Origin: JBEAOO01 sp041164825
GTDB lineage: Bacteria; Pseudomonadota; Gammaproteobacteria; Burkholderiales; Burkholderiaceae_C
DNA: 6,502 nucleotides
Assembly: GCA_041164825.1 (NCBI GenBank)
Contig: JBEAOO010000103.1
Location: 1-6,502 of the forward strand
Reading direction: 5' to 3'
How positions within the stretch are numbered: position 1 is the stretch's first letter; each line of letters opens with the position of its first letter. Shown in pieces: positions 1 to 5,160 of the stretch. The position numbers and the translations under genes were made by a program. A model generated the notes under the pieces. It did not search any database and was not told the origin of the DNA. It saw nothing but the letters and a program-made list of their open reading frames with translations.

Positions 1-854
1 ATCAGCCACGATGCCACCACGGCGCCGGCCGCGGTGCCGATGGCCACCACGCCCACCAGCGACGACGCCTGCGTCGTGCTGTAGCCGAGGGCGGCCGCGG
101 CCCACGCGAACACGATCACCCGCAGGTTGCCCGACACGCCCCAGAACAGCGTGGTGGTGGCCAGCGAGATTTGGCCCAGCTTGTCGTTCCACAAGCGGGT
201 GTTGCAGTGGCCGAAGTCGCGCACCAGCGCGACCACGCTGTGCGCCAGCGGCTGCAACGGGGCTTCGGTGCGCGGAATCTTCAGGTTGAACAGGGCGGCG
301 ATCGCGTAGAGCAGGATCATCGACGCGATGGCCGCTTCGGGCGGGGTGTCAACGCCGGTGTCGATCAGCGGCAGGTCCATGCTGAGCAGCATCGGCGAGA
401 TTTTGGGGCCAACAATTTGGCCGCCCAGCAGCACGCCCATGATGATGGAGCTGATGGTCAGGCCCTCGATCCAGCCATTGGCCTTCACCAACTGCGAGGG
501 CGGCAGCAACTCGGTCAGGATGCCGTACTTGGCCGGCGAGTAGGCCGCAGCGCCCAGGCCCACCACCGCATAAGCCATCAGCGGGTGCGAGCCAAACAAC
601 ATCATCAAGCAGCCGCACACCTTGATGAGGTTCGACAAGAACATCACCTTGCCCTTGGGCACGGCGTCGGCAAATGCGCCCACCACCGGGGCCAGCACCA
701 CGTAAAACAGCGCAAACATGGGCACCAGGGCGGCGCGTTGCCACTCGGGTTGGCCGGAGCTGCGCAGCAACTCGACGGCCGCCACAAACAGCGCGTTGTC
801 AGCCAGCGAGCTGAAAAACTGCGCCGACATGATCGTGTAGAAACCTTTTTTCAT
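1..854 (-). CDS. lplT: Lysophospholipid transporter LplT (MFS), partial, C-terminus off the window
   Basis: Inner-membrane major-facilitator protein that, in characterised relatives, flips lysophospholipids inward so they can be re-acylated. The reading frame is open from the ATG at 854 to the left edge, giving 284 codons; the E. coli protein is about 397 residues, so roughly the last third is missing. The N-terminus (MKKGFYTIMSAQFFSSLADN) aligns with the LplT start. GAFADAVPKGK at about 59-69 is the MFS loop 2-3 motif, and AAAYSPAKYGI at 102-112 is highly characteristic of LplT. Most of the rest is hydrophobic helices. A GAGGA lies only one base before the ATG, a tight spacing, but the family alignment supports this start over M9. 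The gene is divergent from alr. In E. coli the partner is the acyltransferase Aas; no partner is visible here and it could lie beyond the left edge. Confidence 0.9.
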   Translation of the reverse strand, partial: MKKGFYTIMSAQFFSSLADNALFVAAVELLRSSGQPEWQRAALVPMFALFYVVLAPVVGAFADAVPKGKVMFLSNLIKVCGCLMMLFGSHPLMAYAVVGLGAAAYSPAKYGILTELLPPSQLVKANGWIEGLTISSIIMGVLLGGQIVGPKISPMLLSMDLPLIDTGVDTPPEAAIASMILLYAIAALFNLKIPRTEAPLQPLAHSVVALVRDFGHCNTRLWNDKLGQISLATTTLFWGVSGNLRVIVFAWAAAALGYSTTQASSLVGVVAIGTAAGAVVASWL

Positions 855-912
855 GTCCTCGACGCGTGCTGGGCCCTGTGCTGCCGGCCGCGCCGACATT
901 CCTTCTTGCTGC

Positions 913-928
913 GGCGCGGGTTATAGCA
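913..928 (-). promoter_or_regulatory. Candidate extended -10 promoter for lplT
   Basis: Read on the minus strand, the sequence is TGC followed directly by TATAAC. This is an extended -10 (TG-n) plus a hexamer that matches TATAAT at five of six positions; the hexamer is 920-925 and the TGC 926-928. Transcription would start near 913, giving a leader of about 60 nt before the lplT ATG at 854. No good -35 sits 17 nt upstream (a TTGCCT is 21 nt away), which extended -10 promoters can tolerate. It is the best sigma-70-like signal in this GC-rich gap. Confidence 0.5.
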
Positions 929-1030
929 CGCGGCCCAGGGGCGCCCAGGCAAGCGCGCCACGGTGAGTCCTTCGGCGGCGGCCTTGTCTATCCCTCTTTT
1001 TGACGGCCAAGCGGCTGGCAGAATCTGCGC

Positions 1031-2131
1031 ATGCCCCGTCCCATTCAGGCCCAAATCCACCCCGATGCCCTGGCCCACAACCTCAGCCGCGCTCGCGCGA
1101 GCGCGCCCGACGCCAAGGTGTGGGCGGTGGTCAAGGCCGATGCGTATGGCCACGGCATCGAGCGGGCCTTCCCCGGTTTGCAGGGGGCCGACGGCTTTGC
1201 GCTGCTCGATTTGGCCGAGGCCGAGCGCATCCGCGCGCTGGGCTGGCGCGGGCCGATCCTGCTGCTGGAGGGCTGTTTTGACGCCCGCGACCTGGAGCTG
1301 TGCTCGCGCCTGGGCCTCTGGCACGTGGTGCACCACGAGGCGCAAATCGACTGGCTGGCCGCGCACAAAACCACCTGGCCGCACCAGGTGTTTCTCAAGA
1401 TGAACAGCGGCATGAACCGCCTGGGCTTCCGGCCCGACGCGTTCCGCTCCGCCTGGTTGCGCCTGACCGGCCTCACCCAAGTCGACAGCATCACGCTGAT
1501 GACGCATTTCTCAGATGCCGATGGCGCGGTCGGCATCGCCGCCGCGGCCGAGGTGTTTCACCGCGCCACGCACGACCTGCCTGGCGACCGCTCGCTGTGC
1601 AACAGCGCCGCCACGCTGCGCTTCGCACCCAGCGACGCCGAGGCGCGTGCCGACTGGATCCGCCCCGGCATCATGAGCTACGGCTCGGCGCCCGACTTCC
1701 CCGCCCGCAGCGCCGCCGATTGGGATTTGCAGCCCGGCATGACGCTGCGCAGCCAGCTGATCGCCACCCAAGACCTGCGCCCCGGCGACACCGTGGGCTA
1801 CGGCAGCAGCTTTCGGGCCGAGGCGCCGATGCGCATTGGCGTGGTGGCCTGTGGTTATGCCGACGGCTACCCGCGCGTGGCGCCCACGGGCACGCCGATC
1901 TTGGTCGACGGCGGGCGCACCCGCACGCTCGGCCGGGTGTCGATGGACATGCTGGCGGTGGACCTGGGGCCGGTGCCCGCCGCGCGCATCGGCAGCGAGG
2001 TCACGCTCTGGGGGCGTGGGCCGGGCGGCAGCTTGTTGTCGGTTGACGAGGTGGCGCACGCCGCTGGCACCTTGGGCTACGAGCTGATGTGCGCACTGGC
2101 GCCGCGCGTGCCGGTGGTGGTGTCGCGCTGA
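1031..2131 (+). CDS. alr: Alanine racemase (PLP-dependent)
   Basis: Cytoplasmic enzyme that interconverts L- and D-alanine to supply peptidoglycan precursors. The 366 residues match the usual family length. The N-terminal TIM barrel carries the PLP lysine in VVKADAYGHG (K35). LKMNSGMNRLGF holds K123, aligning with the lysine that is carbamylated in the Geobacillus enzyme, and R130, aligning with its PLP-contacting arginine. In the C-terminal beta domain, Y257 (VGYGSSF) corresponds to the second catalytic base (Tyr265 in Geobacillus). Y276 (CGYADGYPR) lies 19 residues later, the same spacing as Tyr265/Tyr284. GRVSMDM follows. The start is the only ATG that keeps the family N-terminus. No Shine-Dalgarno sequence precedes it; a CAGAAT lies 6 nt upstream. 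The gene diverges from lplT and is followed after 94 nt by a thioesterase gene on the same strand. Whether it is the biosynthetic Alr or a catabolic DadX cannot be decided from sequence, but no D-amino-acid dehydrogenase gene is nearby, which favours Alr. Confidence 0.95.
   Translation: MPRPIQAQIHPDALAHNLSRARASAPDAKVWAVVKADAYGHGIERAFPGLQGADGFALLDLAEAERIRALGWRGPILLLEGCFDARDLELCSRLGLWHVVHHEAQIDWLAAHKTTWPHQVFLKMNSGMNRLGFRPDAFRSAWLRLTGLTQVDSITLMTHFSDADGAVGIAAAAEVFHRATHDLPGDRSLCNSAATLRFAPSDAEARADWIRPGIMSYGSAPDFPARSAADWDLQPGMTLRSQLIATQDLRPGDTVGYGSSFRAEAPMRIGVVACGYADGYPRVAPTGTPILVDGGRTRTLGRVSMDMLAVDLGPVPAARIGSEVTLWGRGPGGSLLSVDEVAHAAGTLGYELMCALAPRVPVVVSR
1088..1105. repeat. 18-bp perfect palindrome inside the start of alr
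   Basis: CGCGCTCGCGCGAGCGCG is its own reverse complement and lies 57 nt after the alr start codon, covering codons for SRARASA. In mRNA it could fold into a very stable short hairpin early in the coding region. Part of this is expected from alternating GC codons, so a function is not implied. Confidence 0.6.
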
Positions 2132-2173
2132 GCGCCCGTTCAGCCCTGCCGCACCCGTTTTGTTTCCCCTTCC

Positions 2174-2195
2174 CGCGCCGGGGTCACCCCGCGCG
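2174..2195 (+). other. GC-rich hairpin between alr and the thioesterase gene
   Basis: An inverted repeat: GGGG (2180-2183) and CCCC (2187-2190) around a TCA loop, extended by a C-G pair and, after one bulged C, by CGCG/CGCG. It lies 42 nt after the alr stop. No T-run follows it, so it is not a classical intrinsic terminator. It could slow or protect the 3' end of the alr transcript, or be chance in a GC-rich spacer. Confidence 0.35.
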
Positions 2196-2225
2196 CCGGG
2201 CACGCTGATTGCGTAGAAAGCCGCC

Positions 2226-2717
2226 ATGGACCATTTGCCCTCCCACCAACTCTCGATGACCGTGCTGATGACGCCGGACATGTCCAACTTCAGCGGCAAT
2301 GTGCACGGCGGCACGATCCTGAAGTTTCTCGACCAGGTGGCCTACGCCTGCGCCAGCCGCTACGCCGGGCGCTATGTGGTGACGCTCAGCGTCGATCAGG
2401 TGATGTTTCGCCAGCCCATCCACGTGGGCGAGTTGGTCACTTTTTTGGCCTCGGTCAACTTCACCGGCAACAGCTCGATGGAGATCGGCATCAAGGTGGT
2501 GGCCGAAAACATCCGCACCCAGGTGGTGCGCCACGCCAACAGCTGCTTTTTCACCATGGTGGCGGTGGACGACGAGGGCAAACCAGCCCCGGTGCCGCCG
2601 CTGCGCCCCTTCACCGCCGAAGAAAAACGCCGCGTGGAGGACGCCAAGGTGCGCCGTCAACTGCGGCAGGAGTTGGAACAACGCTACCGTGAAATGCGTC
2701 CGGTGCCCGCATCCTGA
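2226..2717 (+). CDS. Acyl-CoA thioesterase, hotdog fold (YciA/ACOT7 type)
   Basis: Predicted cytoplasmic hydrolase of acyl-CoA thioesters to free fatty acid and CoA. The 163 residues form one hotdog domain (about 8-125). The loop and central helix GNVHGGTILKFLDQVAYACA (24-43) are the family signature: N25 aligns with the catalytic asparagine of ACOT7, HGG caps the hot-dog helix, and D36 lies in that helix. DQVMFRQPIHVGE supplies the following strands. The last 40 residues are a charged helix (about 131-158) rich in Glu, Arg and Gln that may form a coiled coil; members assemble as trimers of dimers. The start is supported by a TAGAAAG five bases upstream, complementary to the CTTTCTA tail of betaproteobacterial 16S rRNA; M11 is a possible alternative. 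The gene follows alr on the same strand, and a hairpin begins 8 nt after its stop. Substrate chain length cannot be read from sequence. Confidence 0.88.
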   Translation: MDHLPSHQLSMTVLMTPDMSNFSGNVHGGTILKFLDQVAYACASRYAGRYVVTLSVDQVMFRQPIHVGELVTFLASVNFTGNSSMEIGIKVVAENIRTQVVRHANSCFFTMVAVDDEGKPAPVPPLRPFTAEEKRRVEDAKVRRQLRQELEQRYREMRPVPAS

Positions 2718-2725
2718 GGGTGTCG

Positions 2726-2743
2726 CCGCGCGACGTGGCGCGG
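2726..2743 (+). other. Alternative (antiterminator-like) hairpin
   Basis: CCGCGC (2726-2731) pairs perfectly with GCGCGG (2738-2743) around a 6-nt loop. Its right arm overlaps the left arm of the terminator-like hairpin at 2737-2755, so in RNA only one of the two can form. It begins 8 nt after the thioesterase stop codon. Confidence 0.35.
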
Positions 2744-2761
2744 TATCTTCGCGCCTTCTTT
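2737..2761 (+). terminator. Candidate intrinsic terminator after the thioesterase gene
   Basis: GGCGCG (2737-2742) pairs with CGCGCC (2750-2755) around the loop GTATCTT, and TTCTTT follows at once (2756-2761). A six-pair all-GC stem plus a T-rich tail is a modest but recognisable Rho-independent terminator. It lies 19 nt after the thioesterase stop and 19 nt before the start codon of the next gene. The short stem and the C within the T tract keep confidence moderate. Confidence 0.4.
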
Positions 2762-2780
2762 AACGCGATGGAGAATTCTC

Positions 2781-3053
2781 ATGGGTGGTTTGATCAGCAC
2801 GTTGTTTGTCGGTTTGATCGTGGGCGCACTGGCCCGTTTTGTCTTGCCTGGTGACCAAAAAATGGGTTGGATCCTGACCGCCGTGCTCGGCGTGGCCGGT
2901 TCCTTCATCGCCAAGTTCGTCGGGCAATCGATGGGCTGGTATGCCGGTGGCCAAGCTGCGGGCTGGATCGCCTCGGTGGTGGGCGCGGCCGTGTTGCTGT
3001 TTGTGGTCAGCAAGCTCAGCGGCGGCAAGTCGTCGGACGGCCCCAGCGCTTGA
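2781..3053 (+). CDS. GlsB/YeaQ/YmgE-family small membrane protein
   Basis: A 90-residue inner-membrane protein of the transglycosylase-associated (PF04226-type) family. Despite the name, no enzymatic activity is established; relatives in enterobacteria and Gram-positives are linked to stress responses. Three hydrophobic helices are visible at about 4-22, 28-46 and 58-78. They carry the family glycine pattern and the signature LIVGALARFVLPGDQKMGW at 12-30, followed by LTAVLGVAGSF. The tail (SGGKSSDGPSA) is short, polar and probably disordered. A GGAGAA at 2770-2775, five bases before the ATG, is a clear ribosome binding site. It is preceded by a terminator-like hairpin, which suggests its own promoter or regulated readthrough. 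The arfB reading frame begins at or just past its stop codon, so the two are likely co-transcribed and possibly translationally coupled. Confidence 0.88.
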   Translation: MGGLISTLFVGLIVGALARFVLPGDQKMGWILTAVLGVAGSFIAKFVGQSMGWYAGGQAAGWIASVVGAAVLLFVVSKLSGGKSSDGPSA

Positions 3054-3058
3054 CCCTG

Positions 3059-3493
3059 GTGTCTGCTCCCGGCGGGCGCGGCTCACTGGCCGCCTGCCAC
3101 GTGCCCGAATGGCAGGTGAGTTTCACGGCCATTCGCGCCCAAGGCGCCGGGGGGCAGAACGTCAACAAAGTGTCGAACGCGGTGCATCTGCGTTTCGACA
3201 TCCATGCGTCCAGCTTGCCGCCCGAGGTGAAAGAGCGGCTGCTGGCGCTCGGCGACCAGCGCATCACCCGTGACGGCGTGGTGGTCATCAAGGCGCAAGA
3301 GCACCGCAGCCTGGAGATGAACCGCGGCGACGCCATGGCGCGGCTGCAAGCGCTGGTGGACAGCGTGGCCGTGCTGCCCAAGGCCCGCCACGCCACCCAG
3401 CCCACGCGCGGCTCGCGCCTGCGGCGGCTCGACGGCAAGGCCCAGCGCGGCCAGGTGAAGGCGCAGCGCGGGCGGGTCAGTGGCGAGTCTTGA
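3059..3493 (+). CDS. arfB: Alternative ribosome-rescue factor ArfB (peptidyl-tRNA hydrolase)
   Basis: Releases peptides from ribosomes stalled without a stop codon, as a backup to trans-translation. The core is a class I release-factor-like domain: FTAIRAQGAGGQNVNKVSNA holds the catalytic GGQ (residues 31-33 from the chosen start), followed by VHLRFDI and the ITRDGVVVIKAQEHRSLEMN segment. The C-terminal tail from about 106 is strongly basic (KARHATQPTRGSRLRRLDGK and onward); in this family it enters the empty mRNA channel. The codon-recognition domains of full release factors are absent, as expected. No ATG fits. GTG at 3059 lies 5 nt after the previous stop and gives 144 residues, close to family length. 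TTG at 3050 overlaps that stop, and GTG at the V of HVPEW is also possible. None has a Shine-Dalgarno sequence, suggesting coupling to the upstream gene. The function is secure; the start is not. Confidence 0.88.
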   Translation: MSAPGGRGSLAACHVPEWQVSFTAIRAQGAGGQNVNKVSNAVHLRFDIHASSLPPEVKERLLALGDQRITRDGVVVIKAQEHRSLEMNRGDAMARLQALVDSVAVLPKARHATQPTRGSRLRRLDGKAQRGQVKAQRGRVSGES

Positions 3494-3511
3494 TGGCCGC
3501 TTCAGCCGGGC

Positions 3512-4147
3512 TCAGTTGGCGCGCTTGAACGTGGCCAGCAGCGTGGCCGCACCGATGAACAGCGTGCCAAAGGTGCGGTTCATGGTGCGGATGTGGGCCT
3601 CAGATTTCAGCGCGCTCAGCACCTTGGCCGCCAGCGCGGTGTAACCCGCCATCACCACCAGGTCGGTGAAGCCCAGGGTCGCGGCCACCACGCCGTACTG
3701 CGGGATCAGCGGGTGCGTGAGGTCGAGAAACTGCGGCACCACGGCCAGCAAAAACACCGTGCCCTTGGGGTTCACCGCGTTGATGCCCCAGCCGCGCAGC
3801 ACCAGCGAGCGGCGGGTCACGGGCGGCCCATCGGCGGCATCGGTGGCGGCCACCATGGGTTTGGCGGGCGCGGTCCACTGCGACCAACCCAGCCACACCA
3901 GATACGCCACGCCGAGCCATTTGACGATGGCAAAGCCGAGGCTGGACGCCGCGATCAGTGCGCCCAGACCGGCGCTCACCAGCACGATCTGGGTGAGGAT
4001 GCCCAGGATCAGCCCGAAGGTCATGAAGTAGCCGCGCCGAAAGCCGTGGCTCAGGCCGGAACTCATGGCCGCAATGGCCCCCGCGCCGGGCGACAAGCTG
4101 ATCGCCCACGACGCTGCAAACAAGGCCAACCACGTCGACCATTCCAT
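3512..4147 (-). CDS. LysE/RhtB-family amino-acid exporter
   Basis: A 211-residue inner-membrane protein, the typical length for this family, whose members export amino acids such as lysine, threonine, homoserine or leucine. About six hydrophobic segments are visible (roughly 3-25, 41-66, 69-90, 113-139, 147-175 and 188-206). The N-terminal signature is LSPGAGAIAAMSSGLSHGFR (18-37), where most relatives have SPGP; here P22 is replaced by A. The second signature, NAVNPKGTVFLLAVVPQF at 123-140, holds the NPK motif. The start is well supported by GGGAG (4154-4158), six bases upstream. It converges on arfB with only 18 nt between the stop codons and no obvious terminator. It lies 118 nt downstream of the PEP-CTERM gene on the same strand. 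No LysR-type regulator, the common partner, is adjacent. The substrate cannot be assigned. Confidence 0.9.
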   Translation of the reverse strand: MEWSTWLALFAASWAISLSPGAGAIAAMSSGLSHGFRRGYFMTFGLILGILTQIVLVSAGLGALIAASSLGFAIVKWLGVAYLVWLGWSQWTAPAKPMVAATDAADGPPVTRRSLVLRGWGINAVNPKGTVFLLAVVPQFLDLTHPLIPQYGVVAATLGFTDLVVMAGYTALAAKVLSALKSEAHIRTMNRTFGTLFIGAATLLATFKRAN

Positions 4148-4163
4148 GGCGCACTCCCGCTGT

Positions 4164-4176
4164 GTTCATGCTGAAC
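4164..4176 (-). promoter_or_regulatory. Dyad just upstream of the exporter gene
   Basis: GTTCA and TGAAC form a perfect 5-bp inverted repeat around a 3-nt centre, 16 nt before the exporter start codon and just upstream of its GGGAG. It could be an operator half-site pair or a small leader hairpin. A second dyad, GGGCC-N5-GGCCC, lies beside it at 4180-4194. No regulator is recognised. Confidence 0.3.
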
Positions 4177-4217
4177 GGCGGGCCGGGATGGCCCCCCGCG
4201 AGAGCGCAGCGTAGCAG

Positions 4218-4237
4218 CCGCCGAGCCACCGCCGAGC
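4218..4237. repeat. Tandem 9-bp direct repeat, 11-bp period
   Basis: CCGCCGAGC occurs twice (4218-4226 and 4229-4237) separated by CA, so the copies lie one helical turn apart. They sit in the 118-nt gap between the PEP-CTERM stop and the exporter start. A 12-bp palindrome, CCGCGGCCGCGG, follows at 4244-4255. The gap holds no gene. The repeats may be protein-binding sites or low-complexity GC sequence. Confidence 0.4.
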
Positions 4238-4265
4238 AGCCCACCGCGGCCGCGGCCGAGTGAAC

Positions 4266-4994
4266 TCAGGCTTTTTCGGCGCTGTCCGCGCGCCGTTGCC
4301 GCCGCGACATCCAGCCCACCACGCCCAGGCCGGCCAGCATCAGCGCGTAGGTCGAGGGCTCGGGAATGGCCGGCGAGATGCTTGCCAGCGCATCAATTTC
4401 GCCCTCTCCAGCTGAGTAGCCGGGCACCCCGCCGCCCAACAGGCGGTCGCCCGAGACGATGGCGAAGTACTGGTAGCTGCGGCCGAACGTCCATTCGGTG
4501 GTCCAGTCGTCGGCATTCTTGGCGGCCGAGGTGTTGTCCACGCCCTGCGTCCAGACCTTGGTGATCTTGCCTTCTTCGCTGCAGGCCGTGATTGAGGCGG
4601 CTGCACAGCCGAGGATGCGGAATTCGAACGACTCGTAGAACTCGCTGCCGGTGTTGCCCTGCGTCCAGCCGTGGTCGATGGCCGGGATGGCGATGACGGC
4701 GTTGATGGCGGTGCTGCTCATCATGAAGATGGCCGGGTCGAACTGCAGCCAGTGGTGGTCGATGGCGCTCATGGCCTGGGTGGCCGTGAAGCCGTCGCCA
4801 CCATAGTTGGTGCCGTCGGCCCAGCCGGTGCCGCCATTGCTGCCGCTCACGTAGCTGAGCAAGGTGGTGGGCGCGACCGTGCCGTTGATGACGGTGGCCG
4901 TGTCTTGCAAGGTGGCGCCACCCACCACGGTGGTGGCCCCGGCGACGCCGGCGACGCAGAGCAAGGCGAGGGGAAGAACTGAGCGGATGCGCAT
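4266..4994 (-). CDS. PEP-CTERM sorting-domain protein, secreted
   Basis: A 242-residue exported protein of unknown function. Residues 1-20 are a Sec signal peptide (RIR, then a hydrophobic stretch ending AGVAGA, cleavage probably before TTVVG). The C-terminus is a textbook PEP-CTERM signal: PEP at 211-213, a hydrophobic segment at about 216-228, then RRQRR (231-235). This tail is recognised by an exosortase (EpsH/XrtA type), which cuts it at the inner membrane for export to the surface or extracellular polymer; no exosortase is in this window. The mature part is rich in Gly, Thr, Ser and Trp, with C130 and C138 able to form a small disulfide loop. FEFRILGC and GEGEIDALASI resemble beta-sandwich PEP-CTERM proteins, an impression only. 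GGAGA at 5001-5005, six bases upstream, supports the start. It is divergent from radA and upstream of the exporter gene on the same strand. Confidence 0.88.
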   Translation of the reverse strand: MRIRSVLPLALLCVAGVAGATTVVGGATLQDTATVINGTVAPTTLLSYVSGSNGGTGWADGTNYGGDGFTATQAMSAIDHHWLQFDPAIFMMSSTAINAVIAIPAIDHGWTQGNTGSEFYESFEFRILGCAAASITACSEEGKITKVWTQGVDNTSAAKNADDWTTEWTFGRSYQYFAIVSGDRLLGGGVPGYSAGEGEIDALASISPAIPEPSTYALMLAGLGVVGWMSRRQRRADSAEKA

Positions 4995-5039
4995 GGCGAG
5001 TCTCCAGAGGATTGTTGCTAAAACGCTGCAAATTGAAGG

Positions 5040-5063
5040 TCTTGTGTTGATTGCTGCACAAGA
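5040..5063. promoter_or_regulatory. Operator-like inverted repeat upstream of the PEP-CTERM gene
   Basis: TCTTGTG (5040-5046) and CACAAGA (5057-5063) are perfect 7-bp arms around a 10-nt spacer, in the most AT-rich patch of the window. The site ends 45 nt before the PEP-CTERM start codon and lies about 100 nt before radA. On the minus strand a weak -35/-10 pair (TTGTGC, 18 nt, TTCAAT) overlaps its left half, so a bound protein could block that transcript. The regulator is unknown. Confidence 0.4.
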
Positions 5064-5072
5064 ACACTAGTC

Positions 5073-5127
5073 GCCACACGGGGCGGCTTCAATGCATCAA
5101 TCAGGGGGGGCGTACTTGCCACACGGG
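5073..5127. repeat. Direct repeat GCCACACGGG upstream of radA
   Basis: The 10-mer occurs at 5073-5082 and again at 5118-5127, 45 bp apart on the same strand, in the radA / PEP-CTERM divergent region. Both copies are preceded by T then C or T, and followed by similar GC-rich sequence. They may be paired binding sites or a small duplication remnant. Confidence 0.4.
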
Positions 5128-5160
5128 CCGCTGCGGGCTGCGGCCCCACAATGCCGCCCC

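Noticed and set aside
171..926. 251-codon plus-strand frame over lplT
   Set aside because: Translation is rich in His, Gln and Arg with no family resemblance, while the opposite strand gives a clear LplT protein.
1000..1028. TTGACG as a -35 for alr
   Set aside because: The hexamer is good, but nothing resembling a -10 lies 16-18 nt downstream; the only candidate, CAGAAT, is 13 nt away.
1511..2314. 267-codon minus-strand frame opposite alr
   Set aside because: It overlaps alr, whose catalytic motifs are all intact, and its translation is low-complexity His/Arg/Gly/Ala sequence.
2781..3493. GlsB-like gene plus arfB as a toxin-antitoxin or defence pair (small membrane protein with an RNA-related enzyme)
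   Set aside because: Both belong to well-known core families with intact motifs, and nothing else around them suggests a defence island or mobile element.
3494..3511. Bidirectional terminator between the arfB and exporter stop codons
   Set aside because: Only a three-pair GGC/GCC stem can be drawn in the 18-nt gap and there is no T-run on either strand.
4393..5079. 228-codon minus-strand frame overlapping the PEP-CTERM gene
   Set aside because: Low-complexity His/Arg sequence in a shifted frame; the overlapping frame has a signal peptide, ribosome binding site and PEP-CTERM tail.
5104..5121. GG-N10-GC (sigma-54-like -24/-12) upstream of radA, considered because PEP-CTERM systems often use sigma-54
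   Set aside because: It matches only the GG and TTGC dinucleotide cores, the GG falls in a run of seven G, and it faces radA and not the PEP-CTERM gene.
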